64,000 nucleotides of DNA from Solirubrobacterales bacterium (GCA_017304845.1 JAFKLL010000013.1:62001-126000); one strand, 5' to 3'; shown: positions 7,938 through 16,741, numbered from the stretch's first letter. Program-made: numbers and translations. Notes: generated by a model from the letters alone, not told the origin.

Positions 7938-9113
7938 CTACCTCAGACCCCACAGCTTCTCGTAGCCCTCGACGTAGGCGTCGCCGTAGCCCTCACCGGG
8001 CTTGGGCGGATTTCCGGCCTCGTCGATGTTGCTCGAATCGAACAGCCGCAGCGGGGTGCCGACGTTGCCGTCCTCGATCACGGGACCGGCGCCGAGCACG
8101 CGGAATCCCTGGTCGATCGAGGCGTAGGCGAGCCAACTGGTGCTCTCGCCGACGTCGGCGGTGATCGTGCCGTCCTGGACCATCTTCAGCACCTCGGTGG
8201 TGCCGTTGAAGCCGGTGACGCCGACCTGGCCGGTCTTGCCGGCCGCCCTGATGCCGGCGGTGGCCGGAATGGTCATCGAGTCGTAGTGGGTGAGGACCCA
8301 GTTGATGTCGGGGTCCTGGGTGAGGGCCGACTGGACCTCGGGCTGGATCTTGGTCGCCCACTCGGTGACGTTGACGTCGATGACCTTCGGCTCGACGTCG
8401 GGGCAGAGATCCGAGATGCCCGCGAGCAGGCCCTTCTGGACGTACTCGCTCGGGACGATGTCCGGGGCGTTCACGATGACCGGCTTGATGTCACAGCCGT
8501 CCTGCGCGATCGCGTACTCGGACTGGAGCCGGCCGGCCTCCTCGAAGGGGGCGTTGGCGTTGGCCGCGATCAGGTCCGCCACCGCCGCGGGAGTCTGCTG
8601 ACCCTCCTGGTAGGTGTGCGTGACGAGGACCGGGATGCCGGCCGACTTCGCCGCCTTCAACTGCGGGATCACCTGCTTGGGGTCGATGCCCTGCGAGAGG
8701 ATGATCAGGTCGACCTTCTGCTGGATCGCCTGGCTGATCCCGGATGCCCACTCGGTCGGCGTGCCCTGGTTCGGGTACTCGATCCACTTGAGGCCCTGAT
8801 CGGTGGCGATCTCCTTCATGCGCTCGCTGATCTCGACCTCGAACGGAATCGCGCTGCTGAGCGGGATGTTGAAGATCGTCTTGCCCTTGATCTTCGAAAG
8901 GTCGATCTTCGGCGCGTCGAGCGTGAAGGCCGGAACCTCCTGAGCCTTCGCGATCGCCTCCTTCGCCTTGGCCTGCGCCGACGAACTGTCGGACCCGGAC
9001 CCGCTGCCTCCCGAATTGCCTGAATCGTCCGACCCGCAGGCCGCGATCGTGAGCGAACCAATTGCGATCAAACCGATCGCGAGCATTCGCCCAATCTTTG
9101 ATGATGTAGCCAC
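7938..9113 (-). CDS. ABC transporter substrate-binding lipoprotein (Peripla_BP_4 type)
   Basis: This 391-residue exported lipoprotein has a signal peptide with lipobox TIAAC near residue 25, then a Gly/Ser linker and a helical segment. The periplasmic-binding fold follows, with DLIILSQGIDPKQVIPQL, GIPVLVTHTY, INWVLTHYDSMTIPA and VGVTGFNGTTEVLKMVQDG, the sugar-binding-protein pattern of type I folds. It starts with GTG behind GGAAGGAG, so the start is well supported. It is the first cistron of the operon with the tandem ATPase, permease and two GntR regulators. The promoter is the TTGACA/TAGCGT pair at 9167-9196. Ligand unknown; the coregulated enzymes suggest an amide- or carboxylate-bearing compound. 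Confidence 0.92.
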   Translation of the reverse strand: MATSSKIGRMLAIGLIAIGSLTIAACGSDDSGNSGGSGSGSDSSSAQAKAKEAIAKAQEVPAFTLDAPKIDLSKIKGKTIFNIPLSSAIPFEVEISERMKEIATDQGLKWIEYPNQGTPTEWASGISQAIQQKVDLIILSQGIDPKQVIPQLKAAKSAGIPVLVTHTYQEGQQTPAAVADLIAANANAPFEEAGRLQSEYAIAQDGCDIKPVIVNAPDIVPSEYVQKGLLAGISDLCPDVEPKVIDVNVTEWATKIQPEVQSALTQDPDINWVLTHYDSMTIPATAGIRAAGKTGQVGVTGFNGTTEVLKMVQDGTITADVGESTSWLAYASIDQGFRVLGAGPVIEDGNVGTPLRLFDSSNIDEAGNPPKPGEGYGDAYVEGYEKLWGLR

Positions 9114-9166
9114 GCCACTCCTTCCTCTCTCGTTGAATACTGCGTTTGTGGACGCTACGGTCGGGT

Positions 9167-9210
9167 ACGCTAGACGCCTTGTTACCAGTTTGTCAAGTGT
9201 CGGACATTTA
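9167..9210 (-). promoter_or_regulatory. Promoter and GntR-type operator of the ABC importer operon
   Basis: Read on the minus strand, a perfect -35 TTGACA (9191-9196) and a -10 TAGCGT (9167-9172) are separated by 18 bp. The palindrome TGTC-G-GACA (9198-9206) sits just upstream of the -35 box. The 20 bases at 9191-9210 match those at 14468-14487 in 17 positions, with the same spacing to a -10 hexamer. The site lies between divergent genes, so it may also control the aldehyde dehydrogenase gene. Function is inferred. Confidence 0.75.
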
Positions 9211-9232
9211 GATTTTGTGGAGGATTACCCCC

Positions 9233-10696
9233 TTGGACAACGATCGGCCACCCGAATTTCCCCAGCCCACCGGGCGCACGCTTCTGATCGACGGCGCCTG
9301 GCGCGCCGGCGCCGAGTCGTTCGCACGGCAGGATCCGGCCGACCTGGCCACGGTCACCGGGACCTTCGCCCGAGCCCGAGCCGAGGACGTGGCCGACGCC
9401 TACGCGGCCGCCGGGCGGGCGGCGCCAGGCTGGGCGGGGACGACCTTCGACCGACGGGCGACCGTTCTCCACGAGGCCGCCCGGATCATCGAGCGGAACC
9501 TGGACACGGCGGCCGAGCGGCTCACCGCCGACATGGGCAAGGCGATCGGCGACGCTCGCCTCGAGGTCCAGCGCGCGGCGACGATCTTCCGCTACTTCGC
9601 CGGCGAGTTGAGCCAGCCGACCGGGGAGACCTACGACAGCGCCGACCCCTCAACCCTGCTGCTGACCCTCGAGGACCCGGTCGGCGTCACCTGTGCGATC
9701 ACGCCGTGGAACTTCCCCTTCGCGATCCCCGCCTGGAAGCTGGCCCCGGCGATCGGCTTCGGCAACACCGTGGTCTGGAAGCCGGCCGAGGCCGCCTCGG
9801 GAAGTGCGGTCTTCCTGGCCCGGGCCCTTCAGGAGGCCGGCCTGCCGGACGGAGTCCTCAACCTGATCACCGGGTACGGCCGCGAGCTCTCCTCCGCCCT
9901 GACCTCCGACCCGGCCCTCGCCGCGATCACCTTCACCGGGTCGGGCGGGGTGGGCAACGTGATCCGACGCTCGGTCGCCGACCGCAACGTGAAGATCCAG
10001 CTCGAGCTCGGCGGCAAGAACCCGGCCGTCGTGCTGGCCGACGCCGACCTCGACCTGGCGGCCGACCAGATCGCCCGAGGGGCGATGCTCTCCACCGGGC
10101 AGCGCTGCACGGCGACCAGCCGGGCCTACGTCGACGGCGAGGTCTGGGACGAGTTCGTGGAGCTGCTCCGCGGGCGGGTCGAGGCGATGACGGTCGGGGA
10201 CCCTCGCGATCCCGCCACCGATCTCGGTCCGGCCGCCTCACTCGCACAGAAGGAGACCGTCGACGACTACCTGGCGCTGGCCCGGGAAGAGGGTGCGACC
10301 TTCGTCTGCGGCGTCGACCAGGCGGATCACGAATGCTTCGTCTCGCCCACCGTGCTGACCGGCGTCTCGCCGGGGAGCCGTCTGGTGCGGGAGGAGATCT
10401 TCGGTCCCGTCGTCGTGCTGCTCCCCGCCGACGGCCTCGAGGACGCGCTCGCCCAGGCCAACGACACCGAGTTCGGCCTCTCCTCGACCGTCTTCACCCG
10501 GGACCTGGCCAGCGCTCTGGAGTTCGTGCGCCGATCGGAATCGGGGGTGGTGCACGTCAACCGGGAGACCGCCGGGGTGGAACCGCATGTGCCCTTCGGC
10601 GGCCTCAAGGGGTCGAGCACCCAGGCCCGCGAGCAGGGGAAAGCCGCCCGCCGGTTCTTCACCTCGATCCGGACCGCGTACGTGCGATCAGGCTGA
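9233..10696 (+). CDS. NAD(P)-dependent aldehyde dehydrogenase (semialdehyde dehydrogenase-like)
   Basis: This 487-residue aldehyde dehydrogenase has Glu258 in LELGGKNPAVV and the nucleophile Cys292 in STGQRCTATSRA. The NAD-site segment is ITPWNFPFAIPAWKLAPA, and the end VPFGGLKGSST-QAREQG is typical of alpha-ketoglutarate-semialdehyde and succinate-semialdehyde dehydrogenases. I chose the TTG at 9233 because GGAGG lies 9 nt before it. An upstream TTG at 9215 has no such site. It is divergent from the importer operon across a shared operator and overlaps the convergent amidase gene by 9 bp. It likely oxidises an aldehyde formed from the imported compound. Confidence 0.9.
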   Translation: MDNDRPPEFPQPTGRTLLIDGAWRAGAESFARQDPADLATVTGTFARARAEDVADAYAAAGRAAPGWAGTTFDRRATVLHEAARIIERNLDTAAERLTADMGKAIGDARLEVQRAATIFRYFAGELSQPTGETYDSADPSTLLLTLEDPVGVTCAITPWNFPFAIPAWKLAPAIGFGNTVVWKPAEAASGSAVFLARALQEAGLPDGVLNLITGYGRELSSALTSDPALAAITFTGSGGVGNVIRRSVADRNVKIQLELGGKNPAVVLADADLDLAADQIARGAMLSTGQRCTATSRAYVDGEVWDEFVELLRGRVEAMTVGDPRDPATDLGPAASLAQKETVDDYLALAREEGATFVCGVDQADHECFVSPTVLTGVSPGSRLVREEIFGPVVVLLPADGLEDALAQANDTEFGLSSTVFTRDLASALEFVRRSESGVVHVNRETAGVEPHVPFGGLKGSSTQAREQGKAARRFFTSIRTAYVRSG

Positions 10697-11869
10697 GGCC
10701 CGGCCCCACTCCCTTTCGAGACGCAGGCCGAGACGCATCAGGTCCTCCTCGCCGCCGCGGCGACCCACAACCTGAATCCCCACGGGCAGGCCCTCCGACC
10801 GGATCGGCAGGGCCAGGACCGGATGCCCGGTCAGGCCGAAGGGCCGCGTGAACGGGGTCAGCAGGTCGCGGAGCGCCAGCGGGTCGTCATCCAGCCGCGG
10901 CGCGACGCAGCGGGTGGTCGGCAGGACCAGGGCGTCGGCCTCCGCCAGGGCCCGGTCGATCCGGTCTCGGAGCACGAGACGCTCGCGTTGCGCGTCGATG
11001 TACTCGGTGGCCGGGATCCCGGTTCCCTGCTCCAGCAGCACCCGCACGTCATCGCCCAGCGATTCGGGCCGTTCGCGCAGCTGGCGGCCGTGATTGGCGG
11101 CGGACTCCGCGTAGAGGGTGGTCAACCCGGGCCCGACGAAGTCGTCGAGGGAGCCGACGTCGACTGGTTCGAGGTCGCCCTCGATCCGCGCCCAGGCATC
11201 GGCGACGCCTTCGTCGAGGCCGCTCACCCAACCCTTTGGCCTGACCAGCCGGAGCCGACCCGATGCCATCTCCAGGGACGGTTCCGGCAAGGCCTCCAGG
11301 ATGTGGAGCGCCTCGATCGCCGCCCCCACATCGGGCGCGATCGGCCCGACCACGTCGAGGGTGTGGGCCAGGGGCGTGGAACCCTCGACCGGGATCCGCC
11401 CAAAGGTCGGCCGCACGCCGACCACGCCGCAGAGCGCGGAGGGGATGCGGATCGACCCGCCGGTGTCGGTGCCGAGCGCCAGGTCGCTGATCCCAGCGGC
11501 CACGGCGGCCGCCGACCCACCCGAGGAGCCGCCGGAGATCCTGGCCGGGTCATGAGGGTTGCCGACCGCGCCATAGTGAGGGTTCTGGCTGGTCGAGCCG
11601 AGACCGTGCTCGTGCATGTTGGTCTTGCCGATCACCCGGTAGCCGGCCTCGCGCATCCGCGCGACCGCCCAGGCGTCGGCCCGGGCGGGCGGCTTGCCCG
11701 GCTCGGGGATCGACCCGCCCGCGGTCACGATCCCCCGGACGTCGATGTTGTCCTTGACGACGAGCGTGGGCCCGGGCCCACGCTCGTCGGTCACCGCGGT
11801 GAAGATGTGGAGGCCGGCCCCGAGATCCGTCGGTGGGCCGGCCTCCGGCTTGTCCTCGGGAGAGGTCAC
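10688..11869 (-). CDS. Amidase (amidase signature family)
   Basis: This 393-residue amidase-signature enzyme has the Ser-cisSer-Lys triad. Lys39 lies in [10 protein letters not shown], the cis-Ser in [11 protein letters not shown] (112-122), and the nucleophile Ser139 in [16 protein letters not shown]. The family hydrolyses C-N bonds of carboxamides, ureas and related compounds. It is somewhat shorter than the usual 450-500 residues, but the core is complete. Its GTG start overlaps the stop of the cyclase gene by 4 bp. It is the last gene of an operon with a cyclase-family hydrolase, a hydroxyacid dehydrogenase and an AA_synth protein, which points to breakdown of an amide-containing substrate. 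Confidence 0.92.
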   Translation of the reverse strand: MTSPEDKPEAGPPTDLGAGLHIFTAVTDERGPGPTLVVKDNIDVRGIVTAGGSIPEPGKPPARADAWAVARMREAGYRVIGKTNMHEHGLGSTSQNPHYGAVGNPHDPARISGGSSGGSAAAVAAGISDLALGTDTGGSIRIPSALCGVVGVRPTFGRIPVEGSTPLAHTLDVVGPIAPDVGAAIEALHILEALPEPSLEMASGRLRLVRPKGWVSGLDEGVADAWARIEGDLEPVDVGSLDDFVGPGLTTLYAESAANHGRQLRERPESLGDDVRVLLEQGTGIPATEYIDAQRERLVLRDRIDRALAEADALVLPTTRCVAPRLDDDPLALRDLLTPFTRPFGLTGHPVLALPIRSEGLPVGIQVVGRRGGEEDLMRLGLRLEREWGRASA

Positions 11870-12834
11870 TGCAAGGGCATCGCCACGGGCCGGATCGGAC
11901 TGCCGGTCGAACCGCGCAGCTTGAGGCAGGAGCCCATGAAGGCGAACTCGTAGACCTCGTCCCGAGCGAGCTCCTCGAGGCAGGCCATCTCCAAGATCAC
12001 CACGCCGGCCTCGGCCAGCAGGTACGAGTGGACCACGTGGAAGTTCTCGGGATCCTCGGAGGGACGAACCTCGAGGGCGATGTTGTCGGCCCCGATGATC
12101 ATCGCCCCCTGCTTCGAGAGGTACTCGGCGCCGGAACGGTTGATCCCCGGCTCGTCGTTGATGAAGGCGTCGGAGTCGGGCCAGAGGTTCATACGGCCGG
12201 TCCGGATCAGGGCCACGTCACCGGGCCGGATCTCGGTTCCCTGCTGCTTCAGCGTCTCGCGGATCTCCTCTTCGCCGATCGCGAAGCCGGAGGGCAGGAC
12301 ATCGGTGCCGTTGACCTTGGCCACGTCGATCAGGACTCCGCGGGAGATGATCGGCGGGTGCTTGTCGGTCCCGCAGACGTCCCAGTGGCGGCTGCCGAGA
12401 TGCTCGGACTCCTTGAACCCGTTCCAGATCTCGTGGTTGTAGCCGAAGTGGTTGAACGAATCGACATGGGTTCCGCAGTGGGTGTACATCATGATCGAGT
12501 CGCCCGAGTAGCTGACCAGGTGGTTCTCGGTGTCCCCGCAGCCGATCACGTCGTCGACCACCGAGCCGTTCGGGGTGTGCGACATCCAGATCGAGTAGGG
12601 CTGGTCGCCGAAGTCGCGCCAGTGCGGCATGCCGATGAAGTAGTCGGTCGCCAGGTCGTAGACCTGCCCCGTGGTCCGCTGCAGCAGGGAGGCCGCGTCG
12701 ATGTCGTCGACGAAGTTGAGCATCCCGCGCTCGTCGTCGGGCCCCCAGGGGCTCCTGCTGGCGACGCGGAACTCGGCATCGGTCGCCGCGATCTTGTTCC
12801 GCATCGATTCGAATACTGCGTTGTCACCGCACAT
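11866..12834 (-). CDS. Cyclase-family metal-dependent hydrolase (kynurenine-formamidase/isatin-hydrolase fold)
   Basis: This 322-residue protein has the family metal motif HxGTHxDxxxH as HCGTHVDSFNH at residues 119-129. Further His, Asp and Glu positions suit a di-metal site (NHEIWNGFKESEHLG; GDVALIRTGRM). The family hydrolyses amides or opens strained lactam rings, for example N-formylkynurenine or isatin. It is longer than arylformamidases (about 210 residues) and closer to the long cyclase group. GAGGAG lies a little before the ATG. A 73-bp pyrimidine-rich gap separates it from the upstream dehydrogenase gene, and it overlaps the amidase gene by 4 bp. Substrate unknown. Confidence 0.88.
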   Translation of the reverse strand: MCGDNAVFESMRNKIAATDAEFRVASRSPWGPDDERGMLNFVDDIDAASLLQRTTGQVYDLATDYFIGMPHWRDFGDQPYSIWMSHTPNGSVVDDVIGCGDTENHLVSYSGDSIMMYTHCGTHVDSFNHFGYNHEIWNGFKESEHLGSRHWDVCGTDKHPPIISRGVLIDVAKVNGTDVLPSGFAIGEEEIRETLKQQGTEIRPGDVALIRTGRMNLWPDSDAFINDEPGINRSGAEYLSKQGAMIIGADNIALEVRPSEDPENFHVVHSYLLAEAGVVILEMACLEELARDEVYEFAFMGSCLKLRGSTGSPIRPVAMPLQ

Positions 12835-12907
12835 CTCTTCTGCTCCTCTTCTCTCTCTTTTTGTTTGCTGTTCGGTTCGCTACATCGTTATGGATCGGGC
12901 CCGTCGG

Positions 12908-13807
12908 CTAGGAGGCCTTCGCCTCCTGCCCGAGCAGACGGGCGACCGCGGAGTAGTCGAGTCCGCCGTCACCCTGGTCCTGAACGAGCCGGTACCGGCT
13001 CCGGGCGGTGCTGGTCATCGGGAGATCTATGCCGAGCTCGTCCGCGACCGCAAGGGCCAGGTCGAGGTCCTTGGCCGCGAGATCGACCGGGAAGAGTGGC
13101 TTCCAGTCGTTCGACGCGGGGGTCTCCGGCAGCACCCCGGGAACCGGGTAACGAGTGTGGAGCACCCGCGAGTTGCCGGTGCCGTTGGAAAGCACCTCGA
13201 ACAGCTTGTTGGGGTCTATTCCCTCGCGCGACGCGACCGCCACCGCCTCGCTGATCGAGGCCATGTAGCAGCCGGCGAGCAGGTTGTTGGTCAGCTTGGT
13301 GACCTGGCCGGCGCCGGGACCGCCCATGTGGCGGATCGTCTTGCCGAAGAGCTCGAGTACCGGGACGGCCTTCTCGTAGTCGACGTCGCTGCCGCCGACC
13401 ATGACGGCCAGGGTGCCGGCTTCGGCGCCCATCGGGCCGCCGCTGACCGGGGCGTCGATCGCGCTGGCCCCGCGCTCGGCGGCTGCCTGGCTGATCCGTC
13501 GGGCGAGCGAGGGCGAGCTGGTGCTGGTGTCGATCAACACGGCCCCCGGCTCGGCCTTGGCGACCAGCCCGTCTTCGCCGAGGTACACGGCCTCGACCAC
13601 GGGCGGGTCGGGCAGGCTGGTGATCACGAACTCGGCCCCGACCGCCGCTTCGCCGGCGGATCCGGCCGCGGTCGCGCCCTTGGCCACGACCCTGGCGACG
13701 GCCCGGTCGTCGAGATCGAAGACGGCCAGCTCATGCCCGCCGTCGATCAGGAACCCGGACATCGGGTCGCCCATGCGACCCAGCCCGATGAAGGCGATGC
13801 GACTCAT
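12908..13807 (-). CDS. NAD(P)-dependent beta-hydroxyacid dehydrogenase (3-hydroxyisobutyrate dehydrogenase family)
   Basis: This 299-residue protein has Rossmann motif IGLGRMGDPM at 7-16, the substrate signature DAPVSGGPMGAE (118-129), and the catalytic Lys171 in GAGQVTKLTNNLLAGC. These define the 3-hydroxyisobutyrate/tartronate-semialdehyde reductase family, which interconverts beta-hydroxyacids and semialdehydes. Its start overlaps the end of the AA_synth gene by 4 bp. In the inferred pathway it would make a semialdehyde that the coregulated aldehyde dehydrogenase at 9233 could oxidise. The exact substrate cannot be read from sequence. Confidence 0.9.
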   Translation of the reverse strand: MSRIAFIGLGRMGDPMSGFLIDGGHELAVFDLDDRAVARVVAKGATAAGSAGEAAVGAEFVITSLPDPPVVEAVYLGEDGLVAKAEPGAVLIDTSTSSPSLARRISQAAAERGASAIDAPVSGGPMGAEAGTLAVMVGGSDVDYEKAVPVLELFGKTIRHMGGPGAGQVTKLTNNLLAGCYMASISEAVAVASREGIDPNKLFEVLSNGTGNSRVLHTRYPVPGVLPETPASNDWKPLFPVDLAAKDLDLALAVADELGIDLPMTSTARSRYRLVQDQGDGGLDYSAVARLLGQEAKAS

Positions 13808-14376
13808 GCGGTGATGTCCGCCGGCGCCTCGGAGGCGAACTCGCCGAGCCTCGAGTGGGGACGGCCGGTGGTGGCCGCGGCGACCGCGATCAGGAGCTCG
13901 TTGTCACGGGGGGCGTCGGGGACGCGCATCTCGTAGGTCTGGTGATGGGAGCGGACCGTGTGGTCGTGGACGTGCTTGAGCGGGACGTCGATCGTCGCCC
14001 CGGCGGTTGCGCGCTTCTCGGTCGAGGGCAGCAGCGAGGTGGCACCCAGGGCCTTGCGGACCGGGTTGCCGAAGACCAGGTTGTGCAGAATGCCGGCGAC
14101 GTGCTCGACCTCGCCGTCGAGGCCGGCGATGCCGGCCTTGCCGAAGGCTTCGGCGGGGGCGCCCAGGAGGTCGGCCACCAGGTCACCGAGCAGCGGGCCG
14201 AGGTCGGCGCAGTAGTGGTCGAGCAGGGGGTTGAGGTCGTCGACGAACCTCCCCGCGTACGGGTTCTCGATGACGGCGGCGGCGCCGGCGAGCCGCCAGG
14301 GGTTCTCGACTTCCTTCTCGCCCTCGACTCTGACCTCCTCGGTCATCGTCACAACCTTGCGAATGCGCGCTTCCAT
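13804..14376 (-). CDS. Amino acid synthesis (AA_synth/DUF1185) family protein, function unknown
   Basis: This 190-residue protein matches the small AA_synth family throughout: start RIRKVVTMTEEV, AAVIENPYAGRFVDDLNPL, the core GKAGIAGLDGEVEHVAGILH, PSTEKRATAGATIDVPLKH, and an end with MRVPDAPRDNELLIAVAAATTGRPHSRLG. Despite the name, no reaction is established for the family. I start at 14376 because AGGGAAGGG lies about 7 nt before that ATG; an ATG at 14403 would add nine residues and has no such site. It is the first gene of the dehydrogenase-cyclase-amidase operon and is preceded by the operator shared with the importer. Confidence 0.85.
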   Translation of the reverse strand: MEARIRKVVTMTEEVRVEGEKEVENPWRLAGAAAVIENPYAGRFVDDLNPLLDHYCADLGPLLGDLVADLLGAPAEAFGKAGIAGLDGEVEHVAGILHNLVFGNPVRKALGATSLLPSTEKRATAGATIDVPLKHVHDHTVRSHHQTYEMRVPDAPRDNELLIAVAAATTGRPHSRLGEFASEAPADITA

Positions 14377-14443
14377 CTCTGCCCTTCCCTCTTCGTGTCT
14401 CATGGGGACGATCGACCGTCGAAACGTCCCATTGGTTTCGTTG

Positions 14444-14487
14444 AGACTAAGGGGAAAATTCGCTTGATGTCAAGTGTCCTACATTAA
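14444..14487 (-). promoter_or_regulatory. Promoter and GntR-type operator of the AA_synth-dehydrogenase-cyclase-amidase operon
   Basis: On the minus strand, -35 TTGACA (14468-14473) and -10 TAGTCT (14444-14449) are 18 bp apart. The dyad TGTCCTACA (14475-14483) abuts the -35 box. The 20-base element is 17/20 identical to that at 9191-9210, and spacing to the -10 is also the same. This implies control of both operons by one regulator, most likely the GntR encoded at 4507-5295. Confidence 0.75.
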
Positions 14488-14663
14488 ACTCATCTGTCCA
14501 CAGCACCGAACCTTTACCGCTTGATAGGGCCGATTTTCGGCTTGTTTGCGGCAGATACAGACGGTCAGAGCAACTGCCATGGCGGAATACCGAGAAGACC
14601 AATTGATCTTCTCGTCAGGAAAGAAGCATTACCCAAACAAGGTCGGGCAATGGCAATGGCGGC
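14488..14663. other. Lower-GC intergenic region with a hairpin
   Basis: This gap between the AA_synth promoter and the TetR stop codon has clearly lower GC than its surroundings. It holds no credible gene on either strand. The only structure seen is the hairpin CGAGAAGA-N8-TCTTCTCG at 14591-14614, placed where a terminator for the minus-strand MFS-TetR operon would be. Confidence 0.5.
14591..14614 (-). terminator. Hairpin downstream of the TetR gene
   Basis: There are perfect 8-bp arms CGAGAAGA and TCTTCTCG with an 8-nt loop, about 50 bp beyond the TetR stop. There is no strong U-tract, only GGTATT on the minus strand. It is plausibly the end of the MFS-TetR transcript. Confidence 0.45.
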
Positions 14664-15266
14664 TCAGGGACGGAAGGCGTCGATGACCAGATCGGTGTGC
14701 CGGCGCCAGACCTCGGGGCTGCGCTCACCGGCGTCCCCGAGGGTCCGGCAGAGCCCGCCGAAGAGAACCCAGACCTCCTCCGGGAGGGCGTCGGCGCGGA
14801 TCGTGCCCTGGGCCTGGGAGGCCTCGACCAGCTTCGCCATGCTCTGCCTGGTCCGGGCCTTGACCTCGTCCAGCTCGGGGTTCTTGCCCGCCCAGTAGAT
14901 GCCGGCCGGGAAGCTGAGGTCGCTGGCCCGGGCGGCCGCCTTCTGCAGGACCTCGCGGAACCCGGCGCCCGGGTCGTCGCTCTCGAGGGCCTGGTTGATG
15001 TCCTCCTCGAAGCGCGCCATGCGCTTGGTCAGGATCGCCGCGACCAGGTCGTCCTTGCTCTCGAAGTTCCGGTAGACGGTGCCCTTGCCGACCCCGGCCC
15101 GCTCCGCGATCTCGGGAATGCCGGCGTCGACGCCGTGCTCGGCGAAGACCTGCTCGGCGGCGGCGATCACCTTCTCCCGGTTGCGCACCGCGTCAGCGCG
15201 TCGCGGTGCCTCGCCCTCGGCGGCGCTGTCTTCGGTCGCGTTGTCGGTGCCGGTCGTGGTCATCAC
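14664..15266 (-). CDS. TetR-family transcriptional regulator
   Basis: This 200-residue protein has about 25 variable residues, then a TetR helix-turn-helix at about 27-75: IAAAEQVFAEHGVDAGIPEIAERAGVGKGTVYRNFESKDDL is the pattern, with the recognition helix around VGKGTVYRNF. A helical C-terminal domain contains a Trp-rich piece, AGIYWAGKNPELDEVK. It is co-transcribed with the MFS transporter upstream, with a 4-bp overlap, so it is probably the local repressor of that pump. A candidate operator is the GGACYCCGGRGTCC-like palindrome at 16765-16780. Confidence 0.9.
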   Translation of the reverse strand: MMTTTGTDNATEDSAAEGEAPRRADAVRNREKVIAAAEQVFAEHGVDAGIPEIAERAGVGKGTVYRNFESKDDLVAAILTKRMARFEEDINQALESDDPGAGFREVLQKAAARASDLSFPAGIYWAGKNPELDEVKARTRQSMAKLVEASQAQGTIRADALPEEVWVLFGGLCRTLGDAGERSPEVWRRHTDLVIDAFRP

Positions 15267-16741
15267 TCATCGGCGGCGAGGGCCGGGTCGGGCAGGATCG
15301 TAGCCGCACCGATCTCCTCCGCGACCGGCAGGTGCCGGTGGCCGGAGCTGGGGATCAGCAGCGAGAGCAGGCCGGCGAAGAGCGAGACCCCGGCGCCGAC
15401 CAGGAAGGCGACCTTGAAGCCGTTGCTGGTCGGGAAGGTGGCACCGGCCACGATCGTCGCGGTGAGGATCGAGGCGGTGACCTGGGAGCCGAGCGAGGAG
15501 CCGACCGACCTGATCAGCGCGTTGAACCCGGTCGCCTCGCCGGTCCGCTCGACCGGGACCGCCTCCATGATCAGGTTCGGCATCGCCGCGTAGGCGAGGC
15601 CGACGCCGGTCGAGGAGAGGATGTTCCAGAGCACGATCGACAGCGAGGAGCCGTGGTCGAGCCCGAGCCCGACCAGGCCGACGCCGCTGATCAACCCGCC
15701 CAGGGCGAGCGGCAGCTTGTTGCCGTAGCGGGCACCGAGGCGACCGGAGAGAGGCCCCGCGAAGAGCATCATCAGCGCGGCCGGCAGCATGACCAGGCCG
15801 GCCTGGGTTGCCGAGTACCCGAACCCGTAGCCGGTCGAGTCGGGAGCCTCGACCAGCTGCGGGATCAGGATGAAGGAGGCGAACATGCCGAAGCCGATCA
15901 GGAGGGTCGCGAAGTTGGTCATCGCGACGGTCGGCTCGGCCAGCAGCGAGACGTCGGCGAGCGGCTCGTCGGTCCGCTTCTGCAGCCAGACCCAGAAGGC
16001 GATGACCGCCAGGCCGCCGGCCACGAGACCGATCGTCTTGGCGCTGGTCCAGCCCCACTTGTTGGCCTCCGAGATCGCGTACATCGGGACCGAGAGCCCG
16101 ACCGCGAGCACGGCGGCGCCGCGGAAGTCGATCTTGGCGGGGGTCCGGTTCGGCGATTCGGGGACGAAGAGCATCGCGGCTATCGCGGCGACCACGGCCA
16201 TCGCGCCACCCAGCCAGAAGATCCAGTGGTAGGAGGCGTGATCGACGATCAGGCCGCCGATGATCAGGCCGAGGCCACCGCCGATGCCGAGCGTGGCCGA
16301 CATCAGGCCGATCGAGGCGGAGACCCGTTCGGGCGGGAACTCGTCGCGGATGATGCCGAAGCAGAGGGGGAAGATGCCGCCGCCGACGCCCTGCAGGATC
16401 CGTCCGGCGACGATCATGGCGACGCTGTCCCCGAGCGCCGAGACGGCCGAGCCGCCGGCGAAGGTGAAGAGGGCGATGACGAGCAGGCGACGCTTGCCGA
16501 ACATGTCGCCGAGGCGGCCGAAGATCGGGGTGAAGATCGCGGCGGAGATCAGGTAGCCGGTGAGGACCCAGGCGATGCCGGTGGCGTCGGTGTGGAACTC
16601 CTCCATGAGCTCGGCCAGGGCCGGGATCAGGGTGGTCTGGGCGAGGGCGAACGAGAGCGCGGCCACGCCGAGGATCAGCAGGCTGTGCATGGGGTGTGGA
16701 CGAGAGGCGCCGGGAGCGGCGGATTCACTAAGCGGACTCAT
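15263..16741 (-). CDS. MFS drug-efflux-type transporter (DHA2/EmrB-like, 14 segments)
   Basis: This 492-residue membrane protein has about 14 hydrophobic segments and the major facilitator motifs GRLGDMFGKRRLL between helices 2 and 3 and VLTGYLISAAIFTPIFG in helix 2. The family exports hydrophobic drugs or metabolites by proton antiport. I start at the ATG at 16741. It has no Shine-Dalgarno, but TACTAT lies 8 nt before it, consistent with a leaderless or nearly leaderless mRNA. The overlapping TetR gene suggests efflux induced by its own substrate. Confidence 0.9.
   Translation of the reverse strand: MSPLSESAAPGASRPHPMHSLLILGVAALSFALAQTTLIPALAELMEEFHTDATGIAWVLTGYLISAAIFTPIFGRLGDMFGKRRLLVIALFTFAGGSAVSALGDSVAMIVAGRILQGVGGGIFPLCFGIIRDEFPPERVSASIGLMSATLGIGGGLGLIIGGLIVDHASYHWIFWLGGAMAVVAAIAAMLFVPESPNRTPAKIDFRGAAVLAVGLSVPMYAISEANKWGWTSAKTIGLVAGGLAVIAFWVWLQKRTDEPLADVSLLAEPTVAMTNFATLLIGFGMFASFILIPQLVEAPDSTGYGFGYSATQAGLVMLPAALMMLFAGPLSGRLGARYGNKLPLALGGLISGVGLVGLGLDHGSSLSIVLWNILSSTGVGLAYAAMPNLIMEAVPVERTGEATGFNALIRSVGSSLGSQVTASILTATIVAGATFPTSNGFKVAFLVGAGVSLFAGLLSLLIPSSGHRHLPVAEEIGAATILPDPALAADE

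Noticed and set aside
14521-14898. Plus-strand frame over the TetR 3' end and the low-GC gap
   Set aside because: It overlaps the TetR gene antisense, shows no domain, and has no ribosome site or promoter.
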